Positions 53,663 to 64,000 of a DNA stretch of 64,000 nt are shown here, one piece after another; the stretch's first letter is position 1, and each line of letters opens with the position of its first letter. The notes under the pieces are model-generated. The model ran no database searches and had not been told where the DNA came from. It saw only the letters and a list, made by a program, of their open reading frames with translations. A program made the translations under genes and the position numbers. The stretch comes from Thermoplasmata archaeon (GTDB taxonomy: Archaea; Thermoplasmatota; Thermoplasmata; Thermoplasmatales; Thermoplasmataceae). Where the stretch lies: assembly GCA_015520045.1 (NCBI GenBank), contig WAQW01000045.1, positions 1 to 64,000 on the forward strand. The letters are read 5' to 3'.

Positions 53663-55604
53663 TGCTACCAGAGATCCCCTGTGAAACAATAGGCTTGAAT
53701 ATATTTCTCACCCTATCGATGAATTTCTGTCTCTCTGGGGATATTACCAGAGCATTCTCTAGAACATCCATGATGGTTTCGGCAGGCAGTATCTCTATCC
53801 TGTCCTTGTGATTCTCATCGAGAACGATATCGTTGTAATTCGGCTGTGGAATAATCACCTTTTTCAGTCCAGCATCTATGGCGGCCTCAACCTTAGCAGT
53901 AACACCGCCAACGGGAAGAACGGTACCCCTAACAGAGAGAGAGCCGGTCATTGCAACGCTCTGATCAACCGGTATATTTTCAAAAGCGGAAATCACCGCA
54001 GTTGCTATGGACACGCTGGCGGAATCTCCCTCAACTCCCTCATAGGTTCCAATGAACTGGATATGAATATCGTGATCCGATACATTCTTTCCGCTTATCT
54101 TCTTTATGACAGCCGAAACATTCTGCACAGCCTCCTTCGCTATTTCACCCAGCTTTCCCGTTGCTATGACAACACCGTTTCCCTTGTGCTGAGCCTGAGT
54201 TACCTCCGCCACTATTGGCATAACAATGCCTGTGTAATCCGCAATACCAGAATCTGCTCCCATAACAGCCAGACCGTTTACGGAACCTACCCTTGCACCC
54301 TCGGTGAAGAAGGTTTTGTATGTCTTTTTGATCTCTATTGCCCTATCGGCAACCTGCTGCTCCAGAGGTTTGCTAAAGTTTCTCGCACGAACAACCTGCT
54401 CAGCGGTCACGATATCCCTCTTCTCAGTGATCGCTATGTCTCCCGCAACCCTTATGAGCCCACCAAGCTCTCTCAACCTGAGAGTGAGTTTGCCTTTTCT
54501 GCCCGACCGCCTCTGCGCCTCCTTCACTATCTCGGCAATCGCACTGATATCAAAGTGCGGGATTTTCTTATCCTTGACTATCTCCTGTGCTATGAACTGC
54601 ACCAATTTTCTGCGGTTCTCATCATTGTCATCCATAACATTTTTCACATAAACCTCATAGCCGTACCCTCTAATCCTGGATCTCAGAGCGGGGTGCATTC
54701 CCGCAACGGCGTCAAGGTTTCCCGCAGCAACGAGAATAAAATCACATGGTACCGGCTCGGTTTGAACCATAGCACCGGCACTTCTCTCACTCTGACCGGA
54801 TATTGGAAACTTTTTCTCCTGCATGGCCGTGAGAAGAGACTGTTGGCTCTCCGGCCTGAGAAGGTTCATCTCATCTATGTAGAGAACACCCCGATGTGCC
54901 TTGTGGATATTGCCGGGCTCAACCCTCTCATGGGCTGGTGTTTCAAGACCACCGGACTGAAATGGATCGTGCCTCACGTCCCCGAGGAGCGCTCCACTGT
55001 GTGCACCTGTAGAGTCGATGAACGGTGGCTTATCGTTCGGATTGTGGGACACAAGTATCTTCGGCACGATGGCCCTATCCCCTCTGTAAGCGGGATTCAT
55101 GGCAAATACTATATAGAAAAAAGCAGCTGCCATCAGAGCAAGAAATATAATCGTAAAGTTTCTCAACCAAACGGAGAGAATGAGTCCAAAGAGAAAGATA
55201 GAGAATATGAGGAATGTTACTCCTCTTGTTCTGTCCTTTTTCTCCCTCTCGGCCTTGATCTGGTATTGCCTCACAAGTTCCTTCGCCTTTCCCGCAGGAA
55301 AAGTCCGTATCTTTGGATGGTTAGGATCATCAGGATTGTAAAAAACCACGATATCTTCCAGCTCTTCTTTTGGGAGAAAATCGGTCATCGACTGAGCGAG
55401 CATGGACTTGCCAGTCCCCGGATCACCGATAAGAAGAACGTGCCTCTTCTGGAGGGCGGCCTTTTTTACAATTTCCGCTGCTTCATCCTGACCGATCACC
55501 TGATCGAAGAGGATCTTCGGGATGGGCACATCCTTGGTGGTCCTTATGTTCAGATCCTTTATCCACGTATCTACATCCGGCAATTCTTCAGCTGACTCTG
55601 TCAC
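53643..55604 (-). CDS. lonB: Archaeal membrane-anchored Lon-B protease
   Basis: [18 protein letters not shown]; two TM segments; [54 protein letters not shown]. Confidence 0.97.
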   Translation of the reverse strand: MTESAEELPDVDTWIKDLNIRTTKDVPIPKILFDQVIGQDEAAEIVKKAALQKRHVLLIGDPGTGKSMLAQSMTDFLPKEELEDIVVFYNPDDPNHPKIRTFPAGKAKELVRQYQIKAEREKKDRTRGVTFLIFSIFLFGLILSVWLRNFTIIFLALMAAAFFYIVFAMNPAYRGDRAIVPKILVSHNPNDKPPFIDSTGAHSGALLGDVRHDPFQSGGLETPAHERVEPGNIHKAHRGVLYIDEMNLLRPESQQSLLTAMQEKKFPISGQSERSAGAMVQTEPVPCDFILVAAGNLDAVAGMHPALRSRIRGYGYEVYVKNVMDDNDENRRKLVQFIAQEIVKDKKIPHFDISAIAEIVKEAQRRSGRKGKLTLRLRELGGLIRVAGDIAITEKRDIVTAEQVVRARNFSKPLEQQVADRAIEIKKTYKTFFTEGARVGSVNGLAVMGADSGIADYTGIVMPIVAEVTQAQHKGNGVVIATGKLGEIAKEAVQNVSAVIKKISGKNVSDHDIHIQFIGTYEGVEGDSASVSIATAVISAFENIPVDQSVAMTGSLSVRGTVLPVGGVTAKVEAAIDAGLKKVIIPQPNYNDIVLDENHKDRIEILPAETIMDVLENALVISPERQKFIDRVRNIFKPIVSQGISGSNGKAPA

Positions 55605-55872
55605 TTCTACTCATAATCCAAAATTAGAATTAATACTTTCCCGTTATCTCAAACTCTCAGCAACACTCACATCGCAAGATGCGCCCCACATCGTGCGCTC
55701 TCACCGATATGCTTCCATAGAACATCTTGTTCCGGTATTTAAATTTAACATTAAGTGCCCTGCACCATTCCATAAGGGGTTTTTCTCCTCAAGTGGTTTT
55801 AAACGGTAACAAATACAGATACGGAAACATATTCCATCTATTTTATTAAGGCTGATGTTTTATTCCTTCAGA

Positions 55873-56964
55873 ATGTCCTTCACCGTGGGAAAAAATGTTA
55901 GGATCACCGTGTTTGGGACCTCACATGGAAGGTCTGTTAACGCCATTCTTGAAGGCGTTCCCGCTGGCTTCCGTGTCGATACTGGCGAGGTACAGCGATG
56001 GCTTTCCTACAGGAGACCTGGTTTCAGCGACCTGACCTCCCCGAGAAGAGAGGAGGACAATGTTGAGATAGTAACCGGTCTTCATAACGGTTTATCCGAT
56101 GGTTCTCCCCTCTTCTTCAGAATTGAAAACAGAAATGTCATCTCAGGCCACTACGATGACATCAGGTTTATGCCAAGGCCAGGCCATGCAGACATCACCA
56201 TGTGGTACAAGTATGGTGAGAACAGAAGCTATGAGGGCGGAGGATTCCTCTCCGGCAGACTGACCGCTCCGATGGTGGCAGCCGGTTCCGTCTGTCTGCA
56301 GCTTCTCAGAAAATATGGAATAAAGATCATTAGCTTCCAGAGATCAATAGGTCACGTTCATTTTCAGGCCGATGATGTCCCGAATGACCCTGAATTCTGT
56401 TACAGCTTCAGAACCAGAATTCCATCTGCTCAGCAGGATCGTGAAGCGCAGGATCTCCTGAGAAAGATCGTGAAAGATGGTGATTCCATTGGAGGCATTA
56501 TAGCTACCGTTGTAAACGGCATCCCTCCAGGGGTAGGAGAGCCACTGTTTGATTCCATAGAATCAACGATCTCAAGGCTGATGTTCTCCATACCGGGCCT
56601 TAAGGCGATCGAGTTTGGAAAAGGATTTGGCTTTGCCGAATCTCTTGGCAGTGAGGTGGTTGACTCCTTTGAGATAAGGGATGGCAAAATAGTGACCTCA
56701 TCGAACAACAATGGTGGGATCCTGGGTGGCATATCAAACGGAATGCCAATAACGTTTCAGGTGGCCATGAAACCAACAGCCTCCATAAGGAAACCTTTGA
56801 AGACGATCAACTTAAAAACTAAGGAGGAAGCATATCTTACGGTCAGGGGAAGGCATGATCCCTGCATCTCCATAAGGGCCGTGCCGGTGGTTCAAACAAT
56901 GACGGCTGTGGCTCTCTGCGATCTTCTGTCTCAGTCAGGCTTTATCCCCAGAAGGATCACTTGA
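55873..56964 (+). CDS. aroC: Chorismate synthase
   Basis: VTVFGTSHGRSVNAILEGVPAG, RRPGFSDLTSPRREEDNVEI, GILGGISNGMPI, GRHDPCISIRAVPV. Confidence 0.96.
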   Translation: MSFTVGKNVRITVFGTSHGRSVNAILEGVPAGFRVDTGEVQRWLSYRRPGFSDLTSPRREEDNVEIVTGLHNGLSDGSPLFFRIENRNVISGHYDDIRFMPRPGHADITMWYKYGENRSYEGGGFLSGRLTAPMVAAGSVCLQLLRKYGIKIISFQRSIGHVHFQADDVPNDPEFCYSFRTRIPSAQQDREAQDLLRKIVKDGDSIGGIIATVVNGIPPGVGEPLFDSIESTISRLMFSIPGLKAIEFGKGFGFAESLGSEVVDSFEIRDGKIVTSSNNNGGILGGISNGMPITFQVAMKPTASIRKPLKTINLKTKEEAYLTVRGRHDPCISIRAVPVVQTMTAVALCDLLSQSGFIPRRIT

Positions 56965-58699
56965 GGCCAAAAAACGCCCCGAAGAAAAATGATATAAGAA
57001 TGGTGGATGAGAGACACACCGAAATGGTCAGGGTAATATAGTATTTGGCCCCCCTCACCGATGAAGATACAACACTGAGCATTCTTTTGAAAAGGGATCC
57101 TTCCCCACCCCTTACGGTCGCTCGCGAGGAGCCTATCCGAATGACGCACTCTTCGATATTATCAACGGCATCAGCGACACATTCCCTTATTGATTCGGAA
57201 ACAATTCCGGGGTCATCTCTCTGCCCAAGTGGATTCATATCGAGAGTACCCGCATTCACATAATGATTGTCGGTGGTGAGGAAAAACACCTCGTCGACGA
57301 TGCCCAGGATCTTGTTTCTTGTCGCTTCCATGAGCTCATCCGTGATGTTGTTGGAATCTGTCAGGATCAGGGCCTGTTTTTTTCTATTTACCTGAATAAC
57401 CATGACCTGAATTCCCATAGGGCCAAGGGCCGAGTATTTTACCACCTTCCTGGCGTAGCCAATTCTGGGCCGGAATCGCGGTGTGAGTCTGTTAAACTCC
57501 CTTCTGCACGCGGGTATGAGAGGTGAAAGATCCTCCAGTAGAGGCGCACCCTGAAGGAAATTGCTCTGGGCATCAGTGAGAATAAAATCCGCGGACCCGG
57601 AGTCTCTCATGGCCTTTATCAGCCTGATGCCTTCCTCATAGGAGATGTCATCGAATCTCTCCCGATCTGGAAACACCGTGCACCAGCCATAATCATCCAT
57701 TCTGATCAGGCCTATGGAATATTTTCCCACGTTGAGCTTCTTCAACCGGGATATGTGACCCACCTTCTGAGCATTCCTGGCTGCCTCTTCAACTGAACTG
57801 GCTATGGTATCAATATCCTCCTCGAAGACGCTGTTATCACTGTTCGTTGTCGCCGTGTGAAATACCATCAGATCGCCCAGAGAGCCTGCAAGCCTGTTAT
57901 GTAGCTTTTCAGGAAGGTTGCTCGTGCCTATGGTACCGAAAGGACCGGGGTGTACATAAGGAAACACGAGAGTGACCTTCCTTTTCCCACTCCTCCCTTC
58001 AACATCAATAACCTGTATAGGAACAACCTTCTTTTTGTTGTAAAGCTTTCTGAGGAAGCTTCGCGCCTCATCATCCGTCAACCGGGCTGACCGGGAATTC
58101 AAGAAGTAGTTCAGTATAGATACAGGAGAGTGCCCAAACTCGTAACGAAATCCCTTCATGGTGTGCTCAATAAATACGTACGCGCCGACAGAGAAGATGA
58201 CGCTTGCAAGTGCAAAATATGCATAGGAGAGAACGGGAGGTGAAAGGAACACGAGACCTACCATCACTGAGAAAGAATAAAATAGGGAGGGGACAAAGAT
58301 CTTTTTGAATTTTTCTGAGAAATATGTATAAAGGACCAAAACCCGCAGAAATGAGGATGTGGAGAATGACAGCATGACAAGAGCAAACACGCTGAGAAAA
58401 TCGGGAGACAGGATCCTCACGACTATGAAGTAGGCATCTGACAGGTAGAAGGAGAGGAAATTCAGGTAGTTAGTCCTTCTTATGGGAAAATGGTAATCTG
58501 ATAACCTGACAAAGACGACATCGAGGGAGATCGTCAGGCCAAGAGGAAAAATAAAGGCAAAAACAGTGAACCATAGGTTCCTCACCAGGATAAAATCAAC
58601 GACCACGAAAAGGGTGGTCGGAACAAGATAGGAGCGAATTCTCGGTGCTCCTTTCAGAAACCTTGTAAGATCCGAAAATGTGAAGGTGCTTTCAGCCAT
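56957..58699 (-). CDS. DUF2070-family multi-TM membrane protein
   Basis: N-terminal TM cluster, central VTLVFPYVHPGPFGTIGTSNLPEKL domain, C-terminal TM. Confidence 0.8.
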   Translation of the reverse strand: MAESTFTFSDLTRFLKGAPRIRSYLVPTTLFVVVDFILVRNLWFTVFAFIFPLGLTISLDVVFVRLSDYHFPIRRTNYLNFLSFYLSDAYFIVVRILSPDFLSVFALVMLSFSTSSFLRVLVLYTYFSEKFKKIFVPSLFYSFSVMVGLVFLSPPVLSYAYFALASVIFSVGAYVFIEHTMKGFRYEFGHSPVSILNYFLNSRSARLTDDEARSFLRKLYNKKKVVPIQVIDVEGRSGKRKVTLVFPYVHPGPFGTIGTSNLPEKLHNRLAGSLGDLMVFHTATTNSDNSVFEEDIDTIASSVEEAARNAQKVGHISRLKKLNVGKYSIGLIRMDDYGWCTVFPDRERFDDISYEEGIRLIKAMRDSGSADFILTDAQSNFLQGAPLLEDLSPLIPACRREFNRLTPRFRPRIGYARKVVKYSALGPMGIQVMVIQVNRKKQALILTDSNNITDELMEATRNKILGIVDEVFFLTTDNHYVNAGTLDMNPLGQRDDPGIVSESIRECVADAVDNIEECVIRIGSSRATVRGGEGSLFKRMLSVVSSSVRGAKYYITLTISVCLSSTILISFFFGAFFGLK

Positions 58700-58758
58700 T
58701 TAAATCAGTTATGGCAGATTCAGATAAAATTGTTATTAAAACGTTTCCATCAGCGATC

Positions 58759-59424
58759 CTAAATGGCCCCACACCTGATTCTGTGATCCTTTACGGCAAT
58801 AGTCCAGACCCTTTTACCCAGTTCCGTTACCCTACGCCTTTTGTCCATAAGTCCCAGATTCACCAGCTTCTCAATTTTTTCATCCGTTACCCCTGGAGGT
58901 GTGCTACCACATAAAAGGGTTAAGATATCTGGCTCAATGAAACGTGCAAGTGCCTCTGGCGTAATGGCATTGACCACTCTAACACCTAGTCTGTTTATCT
59001 GGTAGTATGTATGATGTTTGTGAACCTCCGCGCTCCTCTTAAGTTTCGCGTCCCTTCTCTTTATTGAGGTATTGCTGTAGATATCGACAAGCCCCATCTC
59101 AAACAACCTCTCAAAGCACCGCTGCACCTCACCCTTTGGTATATCTGTGTATCTCGTGGTGTTCTTGGCGTAATCCACCTTCGCCACAAGAAGATGTTGC
59201 AGAACTCTTCGGAGCCTCGTGTCATCTATCAGTATCTTCACGGCATCCATAAAATCCGGTTTCGCAGACCGAGTGTCTCTCCTGTTCACTGTGAACTCAT
59301 CTCCATAAGGGTATTTTCCCGGGGCACCATAGGTTAGTGTGAAATCCAAAAAGATATTTAATTCCTGCTTCAAGCTGCAAAAACCACGCTCGCAGGAATA
59401 TGTACAGAAATTCAGCAATTTCAC
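58759..59424 (-). CDS. DUF2250-like archaeal protein (winged-helix)
   Basis: VLQHLLVAKVDYAKNTTRYTDIPKGEVQRCFERLFEMGLVD...EVHKHHTYYQINRLGVRVV; true start may be internal. Confidence 0.7.
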   Translation of the reverse strand: MKLLNFCTYSCERGFCSLKQELNIFLDFTLTYGAPGKYPYGDEFTVNRRDTRSAKPDFMDAVKILIDDTRLRRVLQHLLVAKVDYAKNTTRYTDIPKGEVQRCFERLFEMGLVDIYSNTSIKRRDAKLKRSAEVHKHHTYYQINRLGVRVVNAITPEALARFIEPDILTLLCGSTPPGVTDEKIEKLVNLGLMDKRRRVTELGKRVWTIAVKDHRIRCGAI

Positions 59425-59469
59425 TGACCGAGAATAAATATATTTAGTTTCATCAAATTAGGTACCATC

Positions 59470-60678
59470 ATGCAAGAAGAATTTGAGATTGTGAATTCCA
59501 AAGTGAGGAAAGTGCTTGACTCCAGAGGAAATCCAACCATAGAAGCAGAAATCTACCTGAGAGACTCAGTGGGGAGATGTTCTTCCGGGTCGGGAGCCAG
59601 CACGGGAAAAACTGAGGTAAAGGCATTTCCCAAGGGAGGTGTTGATGAATCAATTAAATTCTTTGAGGATAGTGTGAAGGATTACATAATCGGCCTGAAC
59701 GCCTTCGATCAGATCTCGTTTGACAAAAACCTACAGGAACTTGATGGCACTGAAGATTTCAGCGCAATGGGGGGAAATCTCGCCACATCTCTTTCCGTGG
59801 CAAATGCAAAGGCGGTCGCCAATCATCTCGGCATTCCACTTTACGCACTGGTTGGAGGATACCTTAACCGCAAGATGCCCCGCCCGATTGGGAATGTCAT
59901 CGGAGGAGGGAAGCATTCCAGGAACGGGACCACCATTCAGGAATTTCTCGTTTCCACAGATTCCGGGAGCGCCCTCACCAACATTATAACAAACGCCAGG
60001 GTTCACAGAAAGATAGGCGACCTCCTCTCAGAGAGGATGGTCGGGCAGAGCATCGGTGTTGGTGATGAGCGCGCATGGACCACAACTCTTGACGATCTCG
60101 ATGCACTGGATGTCATAAAAGAAGCCGTGAAGGAGATTTCTTCGGAAACAGGCCACAAAATAGAGATAGGCATCGATCTCGCTGCATCAAACTTCTACAG
60201 GGATGGAAAATATATATACAGGAAGGAGAAGAAGAGCCGCGACGAGCAGATAGAATTTGTCAAGAGCCTCCGAAATGAGCACGGTGTGACTTTCATAGAG
60301 GACCCACTCGATGAGACGGATTTCGAAGGATTCGCCGAAATCACCGCATCCATAGGATCAAAATGTGTGATTGTTGGGGATGACATATACACCACAAATC
60401 CCGAAAGAGTGCTCAAGGGTATAGAAATGAACGCATCCAATGCAGTCCTCATAAAGGTAAACCAGATCGGCACACTTTCACGTACCTATGAAACGGTGGA
60501 TATAGTCAGAAACGCTGGCTGGAAAACGGTGGTATCGCACAGAAGCGGTGAAACGACTGATAACTACATTGCTCACCTCGCCGTAGCCTTCGGGTCGTAC
60601 ATGCTCAAAACTGGCACGATAGGAGGGGAGAGACTGGCCAAGCTAAACGAGCTTACCCGGATAGAGGAGAGTTTCTAA
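59470..60678 (+). CDS. eno: Enolase
   Basis: [53 protein letters not shown]. Confidence 0.97.
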   Translation: MQEEFEIVNSKVRKVLDSRGNPTIEAEIYLRDSVGRCSSGSGASTGKTEVKAFPKGGVDESIKFFEDSVKDYIIGLNAFDQISFDKNLQELDGTEDFSAMGGNLATSLSVANAKAVANHLGIPLYALVGGYLNRKMPRPIGNVIGGGKHSRNGTTIQEFLVSTDSGSALTNIITNARVHRKIGDLLSERMVGQSIGVGDERAWTTTLDDLDALDVIKEAVKEISSETGHKIEIGIDLAASNFYRDGKYIYRKEKKSRDEQIEFVKSLRNEHGVTFIEDPLDETDFEGFAEITASIGSKCVIVGDDIYTTNPERVLKGIEMNASNAVLIKVNQIGTLSRTYETVDIVRNAGWKTVVSHRSGETTDNYIAHLAVAFGSYMLKTGTIGGERLAKLNELTRIEESF

Positions 60679-60682
60679 GGGT

Positions 60683-61450
60683 ATGCTCAGTATTATAGGT
60701 ATGGGGCTCCGTGGTTACCGGAGCCTCACACTGGAGGAGGTTGAGGTGATCCGCTCCTCCGATCATATTTTTCTTGATTCCTACACATCAGTTATTCCGG
60801 ATGGGCTCATTCGTGAACTTGCTGATAGGCTGGGGACCGATGTAAAACCCGTTGACAGGGCCTTTCTGGAAACCGGTGATGAACTCTATGATCTTGCGGA
60901 AAACAGCAACGTCACTCTTCTTGTCTCTGGAGATCCTTTTATGGCAACAACACATAGCGAGATCAGGTTCCAGTGTATCCACAGGGGTATAGCTGTAAGA
61001 ACATACGAGAATGCATCCATACTCAACACATTGGCTGGAAAATGCGGTATTTCCCCCTACAGAACCGGCGCACCGGTCTCCGTCCCAAGAGTTTCAGATA
61101 AGTTCTTCCCACTGAGCGTTTACGACAAGATCGAGCAAAATATGCGTTCCGGGAAACACACACCCCTTCTTCTGGACACTGGCGGCGGACGGCCTATGAC
61201 GCCAGAAGAAGCCATCACGATACTTGAATCCATGGAATCAATAAGGGGAAAGAAAATAATTTGTGGATCGACACGGATGATCATCGGCACTGGCATCGGA
61301 GGTGTGGGAGAAACCATCATAAAGGGGAACCTCAGAGACCTGAAGAAGCTCTCCCTGAAGGTTGCTCCCTCCACGATCGTGATCCTCTCATACCTGACAG
61401 AGAATGAGGAAAGATACACAGATCTCTTCTGCTCTCCGCCTGATCAGTAA
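60683..61450 (+). CDS. dphB: Diphthine synthase
   Basis: LSIIGMGLRGYRSLTLEEVEVIRSSDHIFLDSYTS; VSGDPFMATTHSEIRFQ; GKCGISPYRTG. Confidence 0.95.
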   Translation: MLSIIGMGLRGYRSLTLEEVEVIRSSDHIFLDSYTSVIPDGLIRELADRLGTDVKPVDRAFLETGDELYDLAENSNVTLLVSGDPFMATTHSEIRFQCIHRGIAVRTYENASILNTLAGKCGISPYRTGAPVSVPRVSDKFFPLSVYDKIEQNMRSGKHTPLLLDTGGGRPMTPEEAITILESMESIRGKKIICGSTRMIIGTGIGGVGETIIKGNLRDLKKLSLKVAPSTIVILSYLTENEERYTDLFCSPPDQ

Positions 61451-61537
61451 ATCTTCATTCATTTTCTCCGGATTTGGCTGAAATGCGCCGGCCTTCTCAT
61501 TTCCCTTCCTCGCTTCACCTGCGCAAATCCGGTAAAA

Positions 61538-62248
61538 CTACAGTAAGTTGAAGAGTTCAAGATCCTTCCTGAGCATTGCTTTATCCTTTACCGTGTACTC
61601 AAGTGCCTCCTTGAGTGCCCGGGTATCATAGTCAATCCTCATAAACTTAAGAGAGTTCTTCTCTGTATCTAAAATACAGATAGAAGGCCTCGGATCATTA
61701 TCCCGTGCTTGACCGGCAGAACCGGGATTAATAGCAACGTACTTCCCTATCTGAAGATAGAGAGCCTCATGGGTGTGTCCCATGAGATAATAACCGGCGT
61801 CAAGCGGAGAACCCATATCGGTGGTGAAGATGCTCTGATCTATATTTTTGGCGTTCACATACTCATAAAGAGGATTTCTTGGGCTCCCGTGTACGAGGTT
61901 CAGAGTTATACCATCAACATCTACCGAATCTCTGTTTTTCAGCGTCTGCAGAAAAGCCACGTCCTCCCTGGAAAGGGATGGAACTGTTATGGTTTCACGG
62001 GTGTAGACCGATATATCATGGTTAGATTGGCCACACCTGCAATCCACACCAAAGGCAACAGCGTTATCGTGGTTCCCCATCACCATCACATCGGAATTGG
62101 CCCTGACCAGATCCAGGGTCTCAGCCGGCCAAGGACCGTAATCCACAATATCTCCCAGAAACAGGGAGAAGTCATATTCTACGTGTGAGAAAATGGCTCT
62201 CAGGGCATCCCTGTTGGCATGGGCGTCGCTGTAGATGAGAACTCTCAT
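61538..62248 (-). CDS. Calcineurin-like metallophosphoesterase (MJ0936/YfcE-like)
   Basis: MRVLIYSDAHANRDALRAI; GDIVDYGPWPAETLDLV; MGNHDNAV; MGHTHEALYLQI; NPGSAGQARDNDPR. Confidence 0.93.
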   Translation of the reverse strand: MRVLIYSDAHANRDALRAIFSHVEYDFSLFLGDIVDYGPWPAETLDLVRANSDVMVMGNHDNAVAFGVDCRCGQSNHDISVYTRETITVPSLSREDVAFLQTLKNRDSVDVDGITLNLVHGSPRNPLYEYVNAKNIDQSIFTTDMGSPLDAGYYLMGHTHEALYLQIGKYVAINPGSAGQARDNDPRPSICILDTEKNSLKFMRIDYDTRALKEALEYTVKDKAMLRKDLELFNLL

Positions 62249-62400
62249 GGTCAGGCATTGTTGCCTGAGTAAAAAGCCTTGTGTAACCGCTCGTTGATGA
62301 TCCGCTGGACGATCTAAAAGAATATGAAGTTGTTTCACCTCAGGAACTAAAAGGTTTAATAATTAGATGAAATTAAAGCCTGTTTTCTTGGTGAATAAAC

Positions 62401-63033
62401 ATGGACAAGGTTATGACAACAGGAACGACAACGCTTGCTATGGCGTTAGAGGATACGGTTGTGCTGGCTACTGAGAGAAGAGTATCTATGGATCATTTCA
62501 TTGCTCATAAGGATGGCAGGAAGCTTCACAAGCTTGACGATTATATGGCCATGACCATTGCAGGTCTCGTTGGAGATGCCCAGGTTCTGGTGAGATATAT
62601 GAGGGCGGAGCTTGAACTATTCAAACTCCAGAGAAAGATGAACATGCCCGTTGAGGCTGCTGCCACCCTTCTTTCGAACATAATGAACCAATCGAAATTC
62701 TACCCGTATATGGTTCAACTCCTGCTGGGTGGTGTTGATACGAAGCCACACGTTTTCTCCGTTGACGCCGCCGGAGGCAGTGTGGAGGATAAATACGTCA
62801 GCACGGGCTCTGGCTCCCCTTTCGCATATGGCGTGCTTGAAATGGAGTATGACAGATCGCTCAAGGTTGATGCTGCGGTTAACGTTGCAATAAGAGCGAT
62901 CACTGCAGCCAAATCAAGAGATTCCGCATCTGGCGGTATGATTGACGTTGCGGTAATTGACAAAAGTGGCTACAGGGACATCCCGGAGGAGGATATCCTG
63001 GCCAGGATGAAAAAACTTAAGCTTAGTTATTAG
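62401..63033 (+). CDS. psmB: Proteasome subunit beta
   Basis: [55 protein letters not shown]. Confidence 0.97.
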   Translation: MDKVMTTGTTTLAMALEDTVVLATERRVSMDHFIAHKDGRKLHKLDDYMAMTIAGLVGDAQVLVRYMRAELELFKLQRKMNMPVEAAATLLSNIMNQSKFYPYMVQLLLGGVDTKPHVFSVDAAGGSVEDKYVSTGSGSPFAYGVLEMEYDRSLKVDAAVNVAIRAITAAKSRDSASGGMIDVAVIDKSGYRDIPEEDILARMKKLKLSY

Positions 63034-63072
63034 ATTATTTTTTAAAATTATTCAGGTTGTTAGTGATTTCTC

Positions 63073-64000
63073 ATGGCATTCCGAGATTACCTTATTGAAA
63101 CGAGGGAAATATTCGATAGACTGTACCCAAATAACAGGATAACTGAAATTGACTATGAAGGCCCAACAATAGTTGTCTACACCCAGGACGAGGAACTCTT
63201 TTCAAAGCGAGAAGATCTGGCCAGACAAATCGCGCAGGAGATCAGGAGGAGAATAACCATCAGGCCCGATCCTTCAATCCTATTGCCCGAAGATGAGGCC
63301 AGAGAGGCTATCGAGAAGATAGTTCCCCGGGATGCCAACATCCGGGACATCTATTTTGAATCTGATACAGGAGAGGTGATAATTGAGGCCGAGGAGCCTT
63401 CCATTGTTACCAGTAAAACGGCAAATTTTATAACTGAGATTAAGTCAAAAACGAAATGGGCACCCAGGTTGGTGAGAGCACCTCCTATGTACTCCAGAAC
63501 CGTCAAGGAGATAAGGGAACTCATTCGGGAGATGAAGCAGGAACGCCGGGCATTTCTTCACAATCTGGGAGAGAAACTTAATCTTCCACCAATGCCGGGC
63601 GATACATGGGCCCGCATCACCGCCCTTGGAGGGCACAGAGAGGTGGGAAGGAGTGCCACTCTTCTCTCAACCAATAACTCCAAAATACTTGTTGATTGTG
63701 GAATGCTGAATTCTGTGGATGATGACCAGCCATGGGCCGGAGCGCCATATCTGTACGTTCCGGAGGTCCAGCCCTTCTCATCCATAGATGCTGTTGTTCT
63801 GACACATGCACACCTTGACCACTCCGGACTCGTTCCACTGCTGTACAAATATGGATACGAGGGGCCCGTTTACATGACCGCTCCGACACGTGATCTGGCG
63901 GTTCTACTCCAGAATGACTATCTCAAAGTTGTGCATTCTGAAGGTCGTAAGACTCCTTACGAGTCTAAATACATAAGGGAGATGGTTAAGAGATCGGTGA
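63073..64000 (+). CDS. aCPSF1 archaeal KH/metallo-beta-lactamase ribonuclease, 3' truncated by window end
   Basis: Open frame MAFRDYLIETREIFDRLYPNNRITEIDYEGPTIVVYTQD...ITALGGHREVGRSATLLSTNNSKILVDCG...VVLTHAHLDHSGLVP to window end; absent from ORF track because no stop. Confidence 0.95.
   Translation, partial: MAFRDYLIETREIFDRLYPNNRITEIDYEGPTIVVYTQDEELFSKREDLARQIAQEIRRRITIRPDPSILLPEDEAREAIEKIVPRDANIRDIYFESDTGEVIIEAEEPSIVTSKTANFITEIKSKTKWAPRLVRAPPMYSRTVKEIRELIREMKQERRAFLHNLGEKLNLPPMPGDTWARITALGGHREVGRSATLLSTNNSKILVDCGMLNSVDDDQPWAGAPYLYVPEVQPFSSIDAVVLTHAHLDHSGLVPLLYKYGYEGPVYMTAPTRDLAVLLQNDYLKVVHSEGRKTPYESKYIREMVKRSV

Noticed and set aside
53808-55595. 595-aa plus-strand ORF
   Set aside because: Fully antisense to lonB, which has complete, recognisable motifs; this frame is a shadow ORF.

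Overview
The window is from an archaeal chromosome. Gene content and order (separate A'/A'' plus fused RpoB, GatD/GatE, archaeal Lon-B, proteasome beta, aCPSF1, NuoEFG-less complex I, isolated 5S rRNA, CoaA-type pantothenate kinase) point to the Thermoplasmatales or relatives. Most of it is housekeeping: r-protein/rpoD cluster (6.5-8.8 kb), gatDE, a 12-gene nuo cluster (14.2-23.8 kb), tatCA, an RNAP superoperon rpoH-B-A'-A''-nusA-aIF1A-rio1-KH (41-30.8 kb, minus strand), trpS, pheT, lon-B, aroC, eno, dphB, psmB and the 5' part of aCPSF1. I support four tRNAs (Ser-GCT, initiator Met-CAT, Lys-TTT, Val-CAC) and one isolated 5S rRNA. The main accessory region is 43.74-48.47 kb, between the 5S rRNA and tRNA-Val. 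It looks AT-richer, carries insertion-sequence relics at its edges, and encodes a five-gene minus-strand cassette: a secreted Tyr/Ser/Gly-rich protein candidate with a reading-frame conflict at its signal peptide, two signal-peptide/ectodomain/TM proteins, an atypical ABC ATPase and an ABC-2-like permease. This is my best candidate for an undescribed system. A second candidate is the pair of small uncharacterised genes directly after nuoN. All calls are by eye from sequence and translations; no database search was run.
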